From Salvia splendens (lineage: Eukaryota > Streptophyta > Magnoliopsida > Lamiales > Lamiaceae), in NCBI RefSeq assembly GCF_004379255.2, contig NC_056039.1, positions 9,598,501 through 9,662,500 on the forward strand: 64,000 nucleotides of DNA. Reading direction: 5' to 3'. Shown here piece after piece: positions 40,679-53,890 of this stretch. The number at the start of each line of letters is the position of its first letter. Position 1 is the stretch's first letter. The translations under genes were made by a program, and so were the position numbers. A model generated the notes under the pieces. That model ran no database searches and had not been told where the DNA came from. It worked only from the letters and a program-made list of their open reading frames with translations.

Positions 40679-41528
40679 CAGTGGCGGAGCCACATGAGAA
40701 CAAGGGGTACAGCTGTACCCCCAAATTTTGGGTTCTTGATGTATAATTGTAGTGCCAATGAACAATTGCGGTATTGGTCTGGTGGTTGAGCTCTTGCGTT
40801 ATTTACCTCCATGCCCGTGTTCGAATTTTGCTCATGGCGCATTACTTATAGTTGCCTTCTTTTTTTAATTAGTCATATCAGGGAGATATCTATTATTCAT
40901 ATCAGGGAGAGATCTATTATTCAATGATGGAGTATTTGAATTATTTTTATCTCTTAAGTAGTTTTTTATTGCATTATACTTTTATTTGATTTATATTCGT
41001 AATGTGGTATAAAAATTGAAAATTCAATTACCCTAGGATTTTTAGTTTCTCTCAATGATCTATTGCAATTTTTTATCTATAGGTAATTTTTTTTATCAAA
41101 TTATAATACTATTATCTGAAATATATTCTTAATGCGATATAAAATTTGAAAATTCAATGAACCTATTTCTTTTCCAAAGATTAGGTATATATTGCATTTT
41201 ATTTTTTATATCAATTATACTCTTAATAGTTTAGTATGAATTTAATTTTCTTTCTTTTTCCTTTTTAGATGTTCATTAGTTGTATACTTTTATACTAATA
41301 TATATTTTTATTTCAGTTATATTCTTGATGCTTTGATTCAAAATTAGATAGTTTGCGGAGTATTTTTGTAATTTTGTTGTGGTTATAATAGTCATTTTTC
41401 AGGAATACAAACTAATTAATTTCATTATCCTACTATTTTTTATAATTTTTATTTTAATGATGTGATATGGAGTAATTATCTGTTGTATAATTCGTACCCC
41501 CAGATTAAAAGTTCTGGATCCGCCACTA
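40679..41528. mobile_element. hAT-type non-autonomous element, 850 bp
   Basis: Left terminus CAGTGGCGGAGCCAC; right terminus, inverted, TAGTGGCGGATCCAG. Flanks are ATTGGGGT (40671-40678) and TTTGGGGT (41529-41536), an 8-bp duplication with one mismatch, as expected for hAT. The interior is AT-rich. At 40768-40835 it contains tRNA-like Pol III boxes (TGGTCTGGTGG ... GTTCGAAT), probably a nested SINE fragment. A 24-bp direct repeat around 'atcagggaga' lies at about 40879-40925. Confidence 0.8.
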
Positions 41529-41747
41529 TTTGGGGTTATTTTACACCAATACAATAAGCGTGATATAGTGATGCAATAAATTACCAGACACAAGTTTCTT
41601 CTGTACCAGCACTTTAAAAAATATTGCGCCTATTAATTATTCTAAGTAGTACTCCTAGGTGGCATGTAATAGTTCTATTTGCAATGCAGGAGACAGATAG
41701 TAGTACTAATTTATTGAAAACTTTTAAGTATTACACCTAAGTATTAT

Positions 41748-41982
41748 CCCCTCCTTCCGTTTGCACTTAAAAAGTCCTATTCTTTAGCGGCACAGATTTT
41801 AAAAAATTACATGAAAAAAACTTAGTGGAAAATAAATCTCATTTATATATATTATTTTAAATGAAATGTAGGTTGAATGAGTTAGTGGAATGTGAGACAA
41901 TATTACCATTTATATTAAAAGTAAATTGTGATTTCTATTCGCGGATGGACTCCTATTCGTGGATAGAGGTGGACAGAGGGAT
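41748..41982. mobile_element. Stowaway-like MITE, sibling of 4094-4331
   Basis: Begins CCCTCCTTCCGTTTGCAC and ends GGATAGAGGTGGACAGAGGG. The interior (cttagtggaa, aaatgaaatgtaggttgaatg, gatttctattcgcggatgg) follows the 4094-4331 element in order. Confidence 0.65.
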
Positions 41983-42537
41983 TGCTACTCTTATAGGTTA
42001 TTAGTGCAAACCACATAAATTGATCTATCAACTAACCTATATTATGTAGGGGGGAAGTAAACTATGTCCGCCAATTTAATTAGAAAACTGTCGTGATATG
42101 TTTGGTTGATATAAGCTTTGAATTTTTTTACCTAATTTATTGTTTGATGCTAAGAAATGTTTAGATATGAAATTTAGTTTCAGTTCCATATTCTCACATG
42201 TAAATGTTTAAATTCTATATCGAAAGTAAATATTTGGAAATTTAAACATGTGATAGACATCTTCCTTACCTTCTCCTACAAACTACTCACTCTGTCTTTT
42301 TACATATGAGGTGTATTTTTTATTAGGTTGTCCCACTATTGACACATTATCTTTTATGACAAAAAGTAACAATTTATTTCTCTCTTACTTTATCTTTTCT
42401 TTTACTCGTTCTCTCAACTTTTTTTGTCCGCTCATAAAGACCTATGCCCAAAAAAAAATGTCTCAGATAAAAACAATCCTCTCGGTTCTCTCAAACAAAT
42501 TTATGTTTTAGCTTTTTAAATTTTTTATACTAGTATA
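41983..42537. other. Spacer between MITEs
   Basis: AT-rich; from about 42286 ('actcactctgtcttttt') another half-preserved Stowaway-like end is possible. No gene. Confidence 0.4.
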
Positions 42538-42545
42538 GTTTTATT

Positions 42546-43330
42546 TAGGCCTGCAAATTCGAGTACCCGAACTCGAAATCTAAAAAATATCATACCCAAT
42601 ACATGACCCGTATGTGAATTCGGTACCCTAATACCCGATGCAGGTACCCGAACCCAACTAATCGGGTACCCATAAACCCATATTTCAAATTTATTCTTCC
42701 ATATAAATTATATTGTGATGAGAATAGAAATTAATAAAAATAACACAAATACTACTATTTATTGACTGTTATTTGAAGTCTAAACTTCAATTTTAAATTT
42801 CTAATGTTTTAGTTTTCTCTATATAAAATAGACGTTAGACAAATAGACACTACTTAATTTTAAAATAAAGAAATTTTTGGCATAAATTGAAACATAAAAG
42901 AGATTAAAATATTTTTTTAAAACATTAAATGAACATGTAAATAAAATGGAGAAAGCATAACTATATATTTTCGAGATAATAGAACATGTAAATAAAATGG
43001 AGAAAAGCATAACTATCAAGTAAGAACATAAATAATGCAACATGAATATAACACGAATGTAAAGAAGTATTAAAGTCGAGATAATAGAACAATAAAATGT
43101 CAAAACAGCATATACTAAATAACAATAGTTATCACAAATACATAATTAATCGGGTATTAGTCGGATACCCTAATACGGGTTTCGGGTACCCTAAATCTGA
43201 AAAATTCTAACATTAACCACCCAAACCCGTACCCGAACCCATAATTTCGGGTTTCAGGTACCCAAAACCCGTCGGGTATTGGGTCGGGGTCCGGTATACC
43301 CGAAACCTGCTGATTAAATTTGCAGGCCTA
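42546..43330. mobile_element. hAT-type non-autonomous element with perfect TIRs and TSD
   Basis: 785 bp with 14-bp perfect inverted termini, TAGGCCTGCAAATT, and a perfect 8-bp target duplication GTTTTATT (42538-42545 and 43331-43338). Both subterminal regions are packed with GGGTACCC/ACCCGAA words (about 42560-42675 and 43145-43310) in mixed orientation, with an AT-rich core between. No coding potential. Confidence 0.9.
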
Positions 43331-43338
43331 GTTTTATT

Positions 43339-44911
43339 AATATTTTAAATTGTATACTACTAGTAATAAAAATTATCATTTTTTTGGAATTAAAATTATT
43401 TTGTATAAATAGAAAGATTTTTTGATGTTTTGTTATTTGAGCGAACAAAATGTAGCTATTCAATTTTAATTAATCAAATAAGGGATGTTATGACTGCACG
43501 ACATACCACACACTATTAGTGAAAATTCTAACCAATTTAATCAACTCAATATTAATCTTCTTGCAAATCTATGTGACTATACTTTTCCTACGATTTTTCT
43601 TGTAATTGAGTTGCATTATAGTCGCATTGATTTGCAATTAATAAATTTTTACTTTAGTTCTATTCACTATTTGAAAGAGCATTAAATAATGCATCAATCA
43701 TACTTGATAAATATTTCATCAACATTATGATAATATAAAATCACAAATTTTCATCTTTTAAGGCAAATATGTAGATATCCCATTTTGTTTGGGATCAACT
43801 TGTATCATTGAATAAATTTTCTAGTACTTTGACTACTCAGGGCAGACATGGTAGAAGCTAGAGGTATAGATAGATAAATCCTTGAAAAATAATTTCTGAC
43901 TCAGAACGGACATTGAGTTTCAAAAGATAAATATCACAAAAATCGTGCTATTAAATCAATTTTAGAACAACTTTCTCACTTTTTGATCCCATAATTTTTG
44001 TCCTAATATGAAAACTCAAAATATAAATAAATTCTACCAATATCAAATCAAATCAAAACATTCGGATGATAAAGTTAGCAAAGTATAAACACCAAAAATT
44101 ACTCTCCACTAGCACAAAAAAGAGGAATTATATGGAAACAATTTCGTACACAATTGTTTTGGGGTCAAATAATAATTACTGAAATTTACCTAGATTGACT
44201 TAATACTCCATTACCCAATTGAATTATGGTAATCTACGGATCCACCGTATCATTGCTCGAAGAAACAGTAGAGAGAGAAATAGTAGAGAGAGAAATAGTA
44301 GATCGTTAGCGAAATCCGAAGAAATTAAGAGGGTGAGTAGTGCTAGTGCATGCATTTTGTGCATCTCATTCTCTTCCGGTCTTCCCCTTTTGCATGCACA
44401 CGCCCTTCTCTCTCTCTCTCTCTCTCTAAATATATATGTACATGTATGATGCATCTATACAAGCGCGTAGTGCAAACACATATCGCCGCCTATTTTATTA
44501 GATTTTAATTCAATATTATCTCTGCCTGATTACCCTCTGCCGCCGCCTCTTGCTTTTACTATGTTTTTCTGTTTAATCCCCTCTCAAAATCTTGTGTTAT
44601 AGCCCCACTTTTAAAATCAGAGATTTGGAGTTATTTCTGTGGGGAATTGGTCAGTTTGATTGAAGATGTTCGCATGCGGACGTTGGGTTTGATAGATTTG
44701 AATAGGGTGAGTTCAAACTTGAAAGATGAACGAAGTCGATTATTGTTCTGTTTCTGATGTATGAAATGTTGTTTTTTCTTGGCTTTCTTAATACGTTAGT
44801 TGATGAATTGTGGGTTTGTTGTCCGGGTTGACTGAATTCCCTTTCCTTGCTGATTTAGGGTTTTGATCTTGAGTTGCTCTGATTGGGGTTTAGGATTTGA
44901 ATTTCGGAGGA
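43339..44911. other. Spacer and probable promoter/5'UTR of the VAL locus
   Basis: AT-rich to about 44200, then a GAGAGAAATAGTA direct repeat (44268-44300), a (CT)n tract at 44406-44427, and a transcribed-looking stretch. A good donor (AGG then GTGAGT) near 44707 suggests a 5'UTR intron before the first VAL exon. Confidence 0.45.
44406..44427. repeat. (CT)n microsatellite
   Basis: Eleven CT units followed by TATATATG, in the probable promoter region of the VAL locus. Confidence 0.85.
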
Positions 44912-47900
44912 ATGGGGTCAATTTGTGTGAGCTAGCGTCGTCTGAGTGGAGGAAAGGTTGGACCTTGAAATCAGGTGGATTTGCTACTCTGTGTTACAGA
45001 TGCGGGTAAATTTCTCCATATTTTTTTGACATTGCTTCCCATTTGTTGATTTTCCGATTGATTTGGGAATTGCAATTTGGTTATGGGGATTTTACTATAT
45101 TTAGGATATTTGGTTGTACATTTCTGTAATGTGATGGTGCCACATACTCTCTATTATTTAGTGCTTGAATGTAGGAAAATTCATCCATGATCACCGTTGA
45201 ATATGATGACTCAAGTCAAAAGGTGTTACAATGCATATTTCATGTATGTTCGTCGACACTTTAAGGATGTGATGGTGATTTCTTCTGTTAAAGATGTGCA
45301 ACGCTAATGGCATAATAATTCTTCTAACACATACAGCATTTCTCAAGCACTGAAAAGCCTATTGCTTTTTCTTGCAAATATTAGGGAGCACATTAAGCAC
45401 CATACTTCATTTATCTCGGACAACATCTGCTCTGTTTAGCTGATGCATTGATTATTTTAGTTGAATATTCTTCATTGGCCCGTATATTACTTCTGTTCTT
45501 GGTTAATATTTTCTTGGTTAAAATATTACATATGGAGTATTTTGCATGAGAGGATACTGGTAAATAGTACTATATGTTTCTTCATATACTAATTTATTTG
45601 GAAATTGAACTTAATTGGAAGTTTCTTCCACTGTTTTTTTTTCTGATATGTGCATGCATCTTCTTTCCACTGATCTTTTCTCACTTCACGGTTTGCATGG
45701 TGTGAATGTGGATTTCAAATCTGCCTATGAAAATTTGGTTTTCTGTGAAACATTCCACTTGGAGGAATCTGGTTGGAGGGAGTGTCGGATATGTGGGAAG
45801 GTAAAACAATTTTGCATTGTCATCTTTTATTCGTCATATTTTTCAAGTTTGTCTGACCATTATTATATGTTATTGACAGCAAATCCACTGTGGGTGCATT
45901 GCTTCAAGATATGTACATGAATACATGGATTTTGGAGGTGTTGGGTGCATAACCTGTATAAAGCGTTTGGAAATTCTGCCTGAACAATCACTTCAGGTTA
46001 TTGGCCACTATGGGTTGCTATTTACAAGAACTGGATCACGAATGCATCAGTCTAGTAATGGTATTGGATGCTAACTGCTAGAAACTTGACTGACTTTGAA
46101 GCAATCTTCTAGGAACTATAGTAATGAGTTTTACATTCTGTTTGTGAATGATTATTCTCAATTCCCTCTATCCGTTTTATCGCTCACTTTCCTCGTCTGG
46201 TGAGATAGACCACTCGAAGCTTGTTTTCTTGTGTATGAGCATTTCTGCCTGTCAAATATTAGATGTTTCTTTATATTTTCTTGTTTTTTTTTTGGTTTGC
46301 TATTTCCTTAAAATCCAAGGATTTGCATCTTGATGATTGAATTTTCATCTTGAGATAGACCACTTGAATTTTATATTTTGTATATGAGTACTGGTGATTT
46401 ATCATTTATTAGTTGCTTGTTACATCTTGTTTATTTGGTTTTCAGATTCTCATACTTGAATATTTTGCAGATTCCTAGTAATGTGTCTAATGGCACAGTT
46501 CCTACAAATGGGATTAAGGATGTTCATCCTGTAATTGTTGATAATCGAATTGATGACAAGTTTAGCAGTCGGAGGCTACTGCAGTTGACAAAGGTTATAG
46601 GCGCAATTGATGGTTGTTCAGGTGTTGGGCAACTTACACATGACGATCCCTTGCTTAAAAATAGGCAAAGCAGCAAGTTCATTCCAAATCTCACTCAACA
46701 AAATTCGCAATCTACATTCTTCAAGACAGATAATAGCAAGCCAAGAGAAGGGGTTCAGAATATCTATGAACCTGCATCTCAGCCATCTCTTAATTTCTCA
46801 TTGACGACACCTTCAAGTAGTTCGGCCTTTCCTGCTGGGATTGCTGAAGGAAGCGAACAGTGCAAAGGTTCTTTACGTGAAGCACTCAATATTCTACTAA
46901 AACCTCCCAAACCTAGCCCCACTGTTGGGTCCGAAATGAATAAAGGAACTGTTCACGAGCACGTGTTGCTAGGACTCCTGCTGAAGGGCAAGGTCGTAAT
47001 CAGTTGCTTCCTCGGTATTGGCCAAGGATCACCAACCATGAACTGCAGCAATTATCTGGAGAGTATCCACATGTGTTCTTATGCCATTTAAACTTTATGA
47101 TTGTCCACCCGTTTTAGATGTCTTGATATATATCTGCAGTGTTTCCTTGACCAGTCTCTAGTTGAAAATCCAATATAATACCATTGTTTGAGAAAGTTCT
47201 GAGTGCCAGTGATGCTGGGCGAATTGGTCGCCTGGTCCTTCCTAAAGCTTGTGCTGAAGTACGCCCTTAATTTGCTTTTGCAAAAATGTATATTAGAAAC
47301 AGGTTGACCTAAAGTTGGGGACCTCAATAACATTGAAGTTATATGATTTTTCAGGCATTTTCCCCCTTGATTAATCAGTCAGAAGGTATACCAATATTGA
47401 TTCAAGACATGACGGGGAAAGAGTGGACTTTCCAATTCAGATTTTGGCCTAATAATAACAGCAGAATGTATGTATTGGAAGGTGTAACCCCTTGCATCCT
47501 AAATATGCAAGTACAAGCTGGTGACACAGGTATATGCTTTGTTAATTCAAAGTCTCATATGATTGTGACAGTTGATCTTTTACTATGTTCTTTGTTCTTA
47601 CTATCTTGAACTCTTACATTCAAATGCTCTATAAGATTTGCCGTATCAATAAATATTTCTTCCTACTTCAAATGTTACTATTTCAAATTTCTTAGCATTT
47701 TTTCTTCTTTCATCCTTCCTTTTTTTCAAATACTTTTGCCTTTTCTTATCCCAATGGCATCATCTTCCTTATTTATTTAGAATATCATTTGTGATAAATA
47801 ATAAATGTAATAAAAGTATAAGCCCAAACCATTTAGAATGTTGAATGGTTCTTTTTATGAAATACTGTACTAATAAATAGAAACTGTTCTATATATTTAA

Positions 47901-50900
47901 ATAAATATTCTTATTTCATCTATTTGTAATTTGCATCTTAGCTGAGTGTTGAAAACCCACTTGTCCAGCATTATGTACTCCATAAAAACTAACTTCCCTT
48001 CTCTTGCATGCTTCTTTTTTACTATTGACATTTAGTCACATAGAACCTGGCGGTAAATTTGTCATAGGCTGCCGAAAAGCAATAAACAATGGTGATACTC
48101 AGGTCATCAGTTTTACGCATTACCTTCTTTTCCTCTACATTTCTCAATCATAATAAGCAGCTCATAGATGTTACTTTTGGCAAATAAGTAGGACTCCCAA
48201 ACTCTCGCCTCAACCAGTGGTGATTCTCCCGGGGGAACATCATTTTCTGGCACTAATGGCAATCTGCTTTCGGTATGTGCTATTTGCAATCACTTGATAC
48301 ATTTTGGTGCATATTCTAATTGAGATACCTTGCCAAATAATGTCAAGAATGGAGGTAAAACTTCTGGTGATTCACTCCAGCAGTCCATATCGGAGAAGAA
48401 GACGGCGAAGAACATTAAAAATAAGAGACTTCTCATGCATACTGATGATGCCACGGAGCTGAGAATAACTTGGGAAGAGGCACAAGAGTTTCTTCGCCCA
48501 TTTCCAACTGCTGAACCAACTATTGTCGTAGTCGAGGACCATGAATTTGAAGAATTTGAAGTAAGTTTCAACTAGCATCCTTCTCTTCTTTGAAATGTTG
48601 TTCTCATTCACCACAAACACACACACAGTAAATGCCACTATTAGTATTCTTTTCTGATTATTGATACTCTTGTGCAATTATGATTTGTTTGTTTAGGAAC
48701 CTCCAATTTTTGGAAAGAGGACATTTTACACTTCCGGACCATCTGAGTAAGTATCACTGAATTTTGATCTCCCATAACTTATCAACAAACCTGAGATAAC
48801 TGAACTTGGATAGATTCTACTTGAGTTTCTTGGGGATTCTATCTCCCTTTTGTTTTCATTATCCGGCCTCTAGAATGTGGCAAGAATTGTTGCAGGTTAG
48901 AAGCTGAATTGTGAAATGATGAAGAATCTTTCTACAATGTTGGCTCGTCCTCAATGTTCTTGTTGATTTTTTCCCACTTAATTTCTTTTCAAGCTTGTTT
49001 CATTTTTGCCTTGGTTTTTTTAGTGAAGATGATAATAATTGATATTATGTAGAAATATTATTGATATTTTATCTAAGGTAGTAATATTTAATGAGTTCTA
49101 TTCTGTCTGTTTTATTAGTGAATCAAAGTAAATGGATAACTTTTTACATAATATGTTGCTTACTACAAATGAGTTAATTGAATAGTTGACGTGCCAGTTT
49201 TACATAGTTAAGATACATGATAATTTAGGCCTCAATGGGTTCAAATTGATGATCCTTATGGGTTGTGATTTGTGAAATGCTCATTTTTTTTGTTTTCTCC
49301 GGCCATCCTCCAAATATAGAACCAAACACAGCTTACACATTCTTCAGTCTCTCCACTCAAAACAATTTTCTCGTCCATTGTTACACATATCAGCTGGAAA
49401 GACACCCCTGAATCATAATGAACGCAGATATTTCTCTATACACATTTCAGGAAGATCAGCAATGATTGCTTTAAGTGGTTTGGATGTTATATAGGGCTTT
49501 GCATGTATGATTAACTGCATGTTAGTTTGATTTTGGACCACATCATGCTTAATTTTAAGTAATCTTCTTAGGGAGCAGGGCCAACTGGCTCAGTGCGACA
49601 GTTGCTTGAAATGGCGAAAATTGCCTGTGCATGCTCTTCTTTCTGCTAAGTGGACATGCTCGGAGAATATATGGGATTTAAAAAGGTTAGCCACATCAAA
49701 ATAGTTTAGAGCTTGTTTATCTGGAAACTATAGAACACATCTTAGAACTCCCATTTCCTTCATCATTTTGTTTATAAAAGTAAAATTCTCCACTTTTACA
49801 TTTCATTTGACATCTAAGGAAAAAATTCTCAGTTTTTAACTAAAAATGTTTTTCTCTCCCGACATGTTTACTGGACATGATTTGACATTAAGGTAAATGT
49901 TTTCTCTCCTTTAAACCAAATGAGGATTTTCACTGCTACACAATCTCTCAAGAAATCAGTTCTCCAAAAATATGAACTAACTCTCTCTTGGTTTCCTGAT
50001 ACTGGGAATTCTATACTAAGTGAAGAATTAGTGGCATAATTTTACTTACTCTCTGCTCTGTTTTACTTAAATAGAAAAGAATACATTTGATCCACTATTA
50101 GTTTAGACACCATAAATATAATAACAAAATACAATAAATAAAAATGTAATCCAACTTTGTCTAACGCACCTGCATTGGGTGTCACACCCAAATGGAAAAC
50201 AATCTAGAATTTCTTCAACAGAGTAATCTGGTTGATGCTGGACTCTCTTCTAACATCAATCTCGTGTATTGTAACATGAGATCTCCTTATGCTGAACTCC
50301 CCCTGCTTACACGTTGGGCTCCTCATATTATCGTTTTTTCTTTTCTTTACTCCGTTCATTGTAATGTGGGATCTCCTAATGTCTGGACTCCCCTCTTCCA
50401 CAAATGTTCTCTTCCAAAGTTATGTTACATTCTAGATCACATAAAATATGAACCGACTGACCCAAACAATGAATACACTCTAGTCAGAGTATCACATCAC
50501 AATGACCCTGAGTCAATACTAACACTAACAAAGAAAATCTAGATCAGTTCGGTGAGCTATGATCCCAATAATCTAGAGTCGTGGCCCATGAAATTATTTA
50601 TTCGTATATATTCTGACCTTGGCTCCAATTTCTTTCAAATGGTGTAAGATAGAACCCAAACTTGTGGTGTTCTTTATGGTATATCTCAGCATAATATTAA
50701 AGTACAATCTTGAGCGATGGAATAATCTATTGCAGAATCAAGGCAACTACCTGGACATGCAGGATAGAGCACCATCCAGAAAATTTGCACAAGTAATATG
50801 TTGTAGTAGCTATTGTAGATAGAGGATGTGTTTTCCTTTTCTGTCATGCAATTGTGAACTTCTCTGTAGGTTCTTGTAAGTTCATGGAGACCACAGTGGC

Positions 50901-52619
50901 ATGGTTTACATGGATAAATTAAGTAGGCGTATATATTTTCGGCGTTATCTGTCCTGTGTTCAGATAATTCTTCCCTCCTATAAGAGTTGCCAAAGAAATG
51001 GAATTGTTTGCTTATGGTTTTCTTTTATGGTGATCTGTTCCAGGTCTTCATGTCCTGCTCCAGAGGAGATACGACCCATAGATCTGGAACCTTTTGTTCC
51101 TAGTTGCAAAGGTATGAACACTGCTCTCTCATCTGTGCGCTTTTACATAGTTACCTAAAAAGTGATGCTACCAAGTTCTAATGTGCTTGCTTGCCGCCTT
51201 TATCGATGTGTGTGTACTTTCTTAATGTCTGCATGTGTTGCAAGGGCAATTTGTAGCTTTTCCCCTTACAGTTCTAATTTGTTGCAGTCTTGCCTGATTA
51301 TAATCATGGCAGTGGCACATAATTTGTTTTCATGTCAAGTTGTCGGGAGCTCCTTTCTATAATATATAGATTTAGTCGAGGAGACTTACTGAATCCCCAG
51401 CTATTCTTGTAAACGTTCTTCTAGAGTGCTGAGATCCACCTAACATCATTAGACATCCTTCCTAAGTTCCTAAACCAGTGCTTGTTATGTATATGTGATT
51501 GATAAGACTACAGTAGGCTAGAACAGGAATCCAAATGGCCTCAGTGCTGTTTGACATTTTCATCAATGGCAACTGACGTGTCGATCTCATGCTGTTGAAT
51601 ACACCCACTATTTCGTATCTGCATAGTTCCCCAAGAGTATCACGTTTCTGCTTGTTTTGATTTTGACTGAAGTGGCTTAGCATTTATTTCTGTTAAAGAC
51701 ATGTTCACATCAATGAAAACCTGATGATACTTCTGAAAGAATTGAAATGTTTTATCCGATTCCACCAGTTTTTTTGAGAATTTTCTTATGGTGGAACATA
51801 TCTTCTGACATATTGAGGAATGAGGATTTGAATAAAATATATTTGGAAACTGTTTCTATTCTACCAGTCATCGTTATTTGCCAGATTGGTCTATTGATTA
51901 TACAGCTTCTTGAATTTTAAGCGCTTTAGCTCTTCCGTATCTTCATAAATAGCGTAAAGTTAGTTCGGTGTCTGTACTGCGTTTATCCACAGGATAGAAA
52001 ATCTCAATATGCGTCAGTCAGAATGTTTCTATCTCTTGTCGTGGAGTCGGCCTTCTGGCTTATATGCATTGGCAACTGCTGCAGTTCTAGGACACAACAT
52101 AAGCGACATAGCTGAGTGTTCGGTGGGAGCTACCACTAGGCACCCTCGCCATCGTCCGGGCTGCACTTGCATTGTGTGCATTCAACCCTCCTAGCGGAAA
52201 GGGGAAGCACGATCCTACGTGCAAGTGCAACGTCTGTCTGACAGTAAGACGCCGCTTCGAGACACTGACGATGCGCAAGAAAAAAGAGGCAGTTGGATCG
52301 TGAAGCTGAAGTGGCCCAAGCCAAGGATAGGGCTTCCGTTAAGATTGAGCCAGCGAGGGAAGACATATCCGGAGACACGAAGGCAAACACAGTGGGGATG
52401 GAAGCGGACATGGAAGAAGCAAGCAAAGGGCAGTTGGACCTCAACTGCGATCCTCACCGTGAAGACAAGATGCTTGCACAGACTGCCGGAATGAGCCTGA
52501 CGACACTGATGAATGCGGTCACTGTACCGTTGGATATGTATCTCGAGCCTACTGGCGCTCAGAAGCAAGAAAATATCACCTTCGTCTATGCAGATACGGA
52601 AGGGACACAACAACAGTAA
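44912..52619 (+). pseudogene. VAL: VAL-type B3/CW transcriptional repressor (VP1/ABI3-LIKE), probably decayed
   Basis: Recognisable exons in VAL order: zinc-binding start [20 protein letters not shown] (to 45005); [13 protein letters not shown] and WRECRICGK (to 45800); 45880-45996; the Ser-rich exon from 46471; B3 domain pieces [20 protein letters not shown] (to 47258), [20 protein letters not shown] (47355-47529) and FSHIEPGGKFVIGCRKA (about 48028-48102); 48192-48272; 48325-48560; 48697-48746; CW zinc finger QCDSCLKWRKLPV and WTCSENIWDL (49572-49685); 51044-51111; and the C-terminal block with [17 protein letters not shown] and EAR motif LDLNCDP (to 52619). VAL proteins bind RY elements and silence seed genes with Polycomb. 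Here the ATG at 44912 hits a stop after seven codons, acceptor AGs are missing before SAYEN and FSHIEP, and frames break near 46955, 52187 and 52280. Confidence 0.8.
50250..50400 (+). repeat. Direct repeat in the long VAL intron
   Basis: A block of the form ATTGTAA(C/T)(A/G)TG, (A/G)GATCTCCT and ACTCCCC occurs at about 50266 and 50358, period about 93. It lies in the intron 49686-51043. Confidence 0.5.
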
Positions 52620-53890
52620 GGAGTCACGTTATATTATTACTACTATTAGTGGTTATGAAAAAATTTGAAAACCACAAAATTTTGTGTTTTTGGATTACAT
52701 GCATGTTTGAAAACCACATAGTTAAGTTTTTCAGGTCACATTTGTTCATTTTAATCCATATATAGTGAATTAGTGATATTGCCAATTTGAGAGATATTTG
52801 GGTGATCAACCTTCAAAAAAAAAAATAACTTCCAAAGTTGAGAGACAAATTTGTCATTTTAATCTATACGTACATATATAACCATGATGAATTTTTGTAC
52901 TACTATGTTATATTATTGTTGTGCTAATAGTGAAATGTAGGGTCCAAAGTTTGGAAGCGATTAAAACAAGTTTTACGCGCAGAAATTAAGATATTTAGGT
53001 ATGGTGGAATTGTAGTTGAGTAAAACCATTCTAAAATTTTATTAAATTGAAATTATATGGTACGGCAACTATAATAAAGACAATAAAATAGTTGAGGCCG
53101 GCCGGACTTTGTTTTTTGAGATTTAGTTTAGTTTATATTTTGCTTGTTGCGATGATAGCGATCTTCTTTCTGTCTTATGAGTTATGACTAGTTTGTCTGT
53201 CATTCTTATTCCTTCCCAGCAATATTACGACGGAGTCCAATTAATTCGTTTCCGACCAAATAATCTACCATATCCATATATGTTCGGTTTGTATAAATGG
53301 TTTTTTTATACTTTAAAAGATGATTAATAAAGGTTCCTTATCTATCCTTAGATAACTTGAACTGAAGAAAGATTGTCTTACCAATTAAATTGTGCTTTAT
53401 CGTCCATAATCTATCAATTGTTGAGGGTAGGACAATTGCCTAACACGTGGCTTATAACAAAATGAGTAACATACTAACATGTCCTCTTAGAAATGAGAGT
53501 TTTTTTAGGCTAATGTTCGAATCATACTATCGTCTGTATAGGACTGTGGGTATTGAGAAAAAAAATGTAGGATCATTAGGGGAATTTGGGATGTAAGAGG
53601 GTACATTAAATTAAACGTACAATGATGGGAACATAAAAGAAATAGTATTATCACTTGACAAGCACAAAGCAAACAAAAAACACATAACCAATGCAAGCAT
53701 TGGGCCTGCCCCCATTTATCTATCTACTTTTGATTTGAATTACCTTCCAAAAAAGCCTGCGTTACTATCAATTAAATAAAGTTTACCGGCCTAGCATCTT
53801 CACTCACTCCCCTTGGATAATACCTAAACCATAAAATCCCATTTGAACCAACCATAGTTTACTCTGTAATTAAAATCTAGGTAGTAGGAG
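52620..53890. other. Spacer, nothing recognised
   Basis: AT-rich spacer between the VAL locus and the next gene; 53880 onward is the 5'UTR of the XLG-like gene. No TE boundaries or RNA genes were identified. Confidence 0.45.

Noticed and set aside
44219..44454. Arg/Glu-rich and Ser/Leu-rich frames around the GAGAGAAATAGTA and CT repeats
   Set aside because: Microsatellite translations, not genes.
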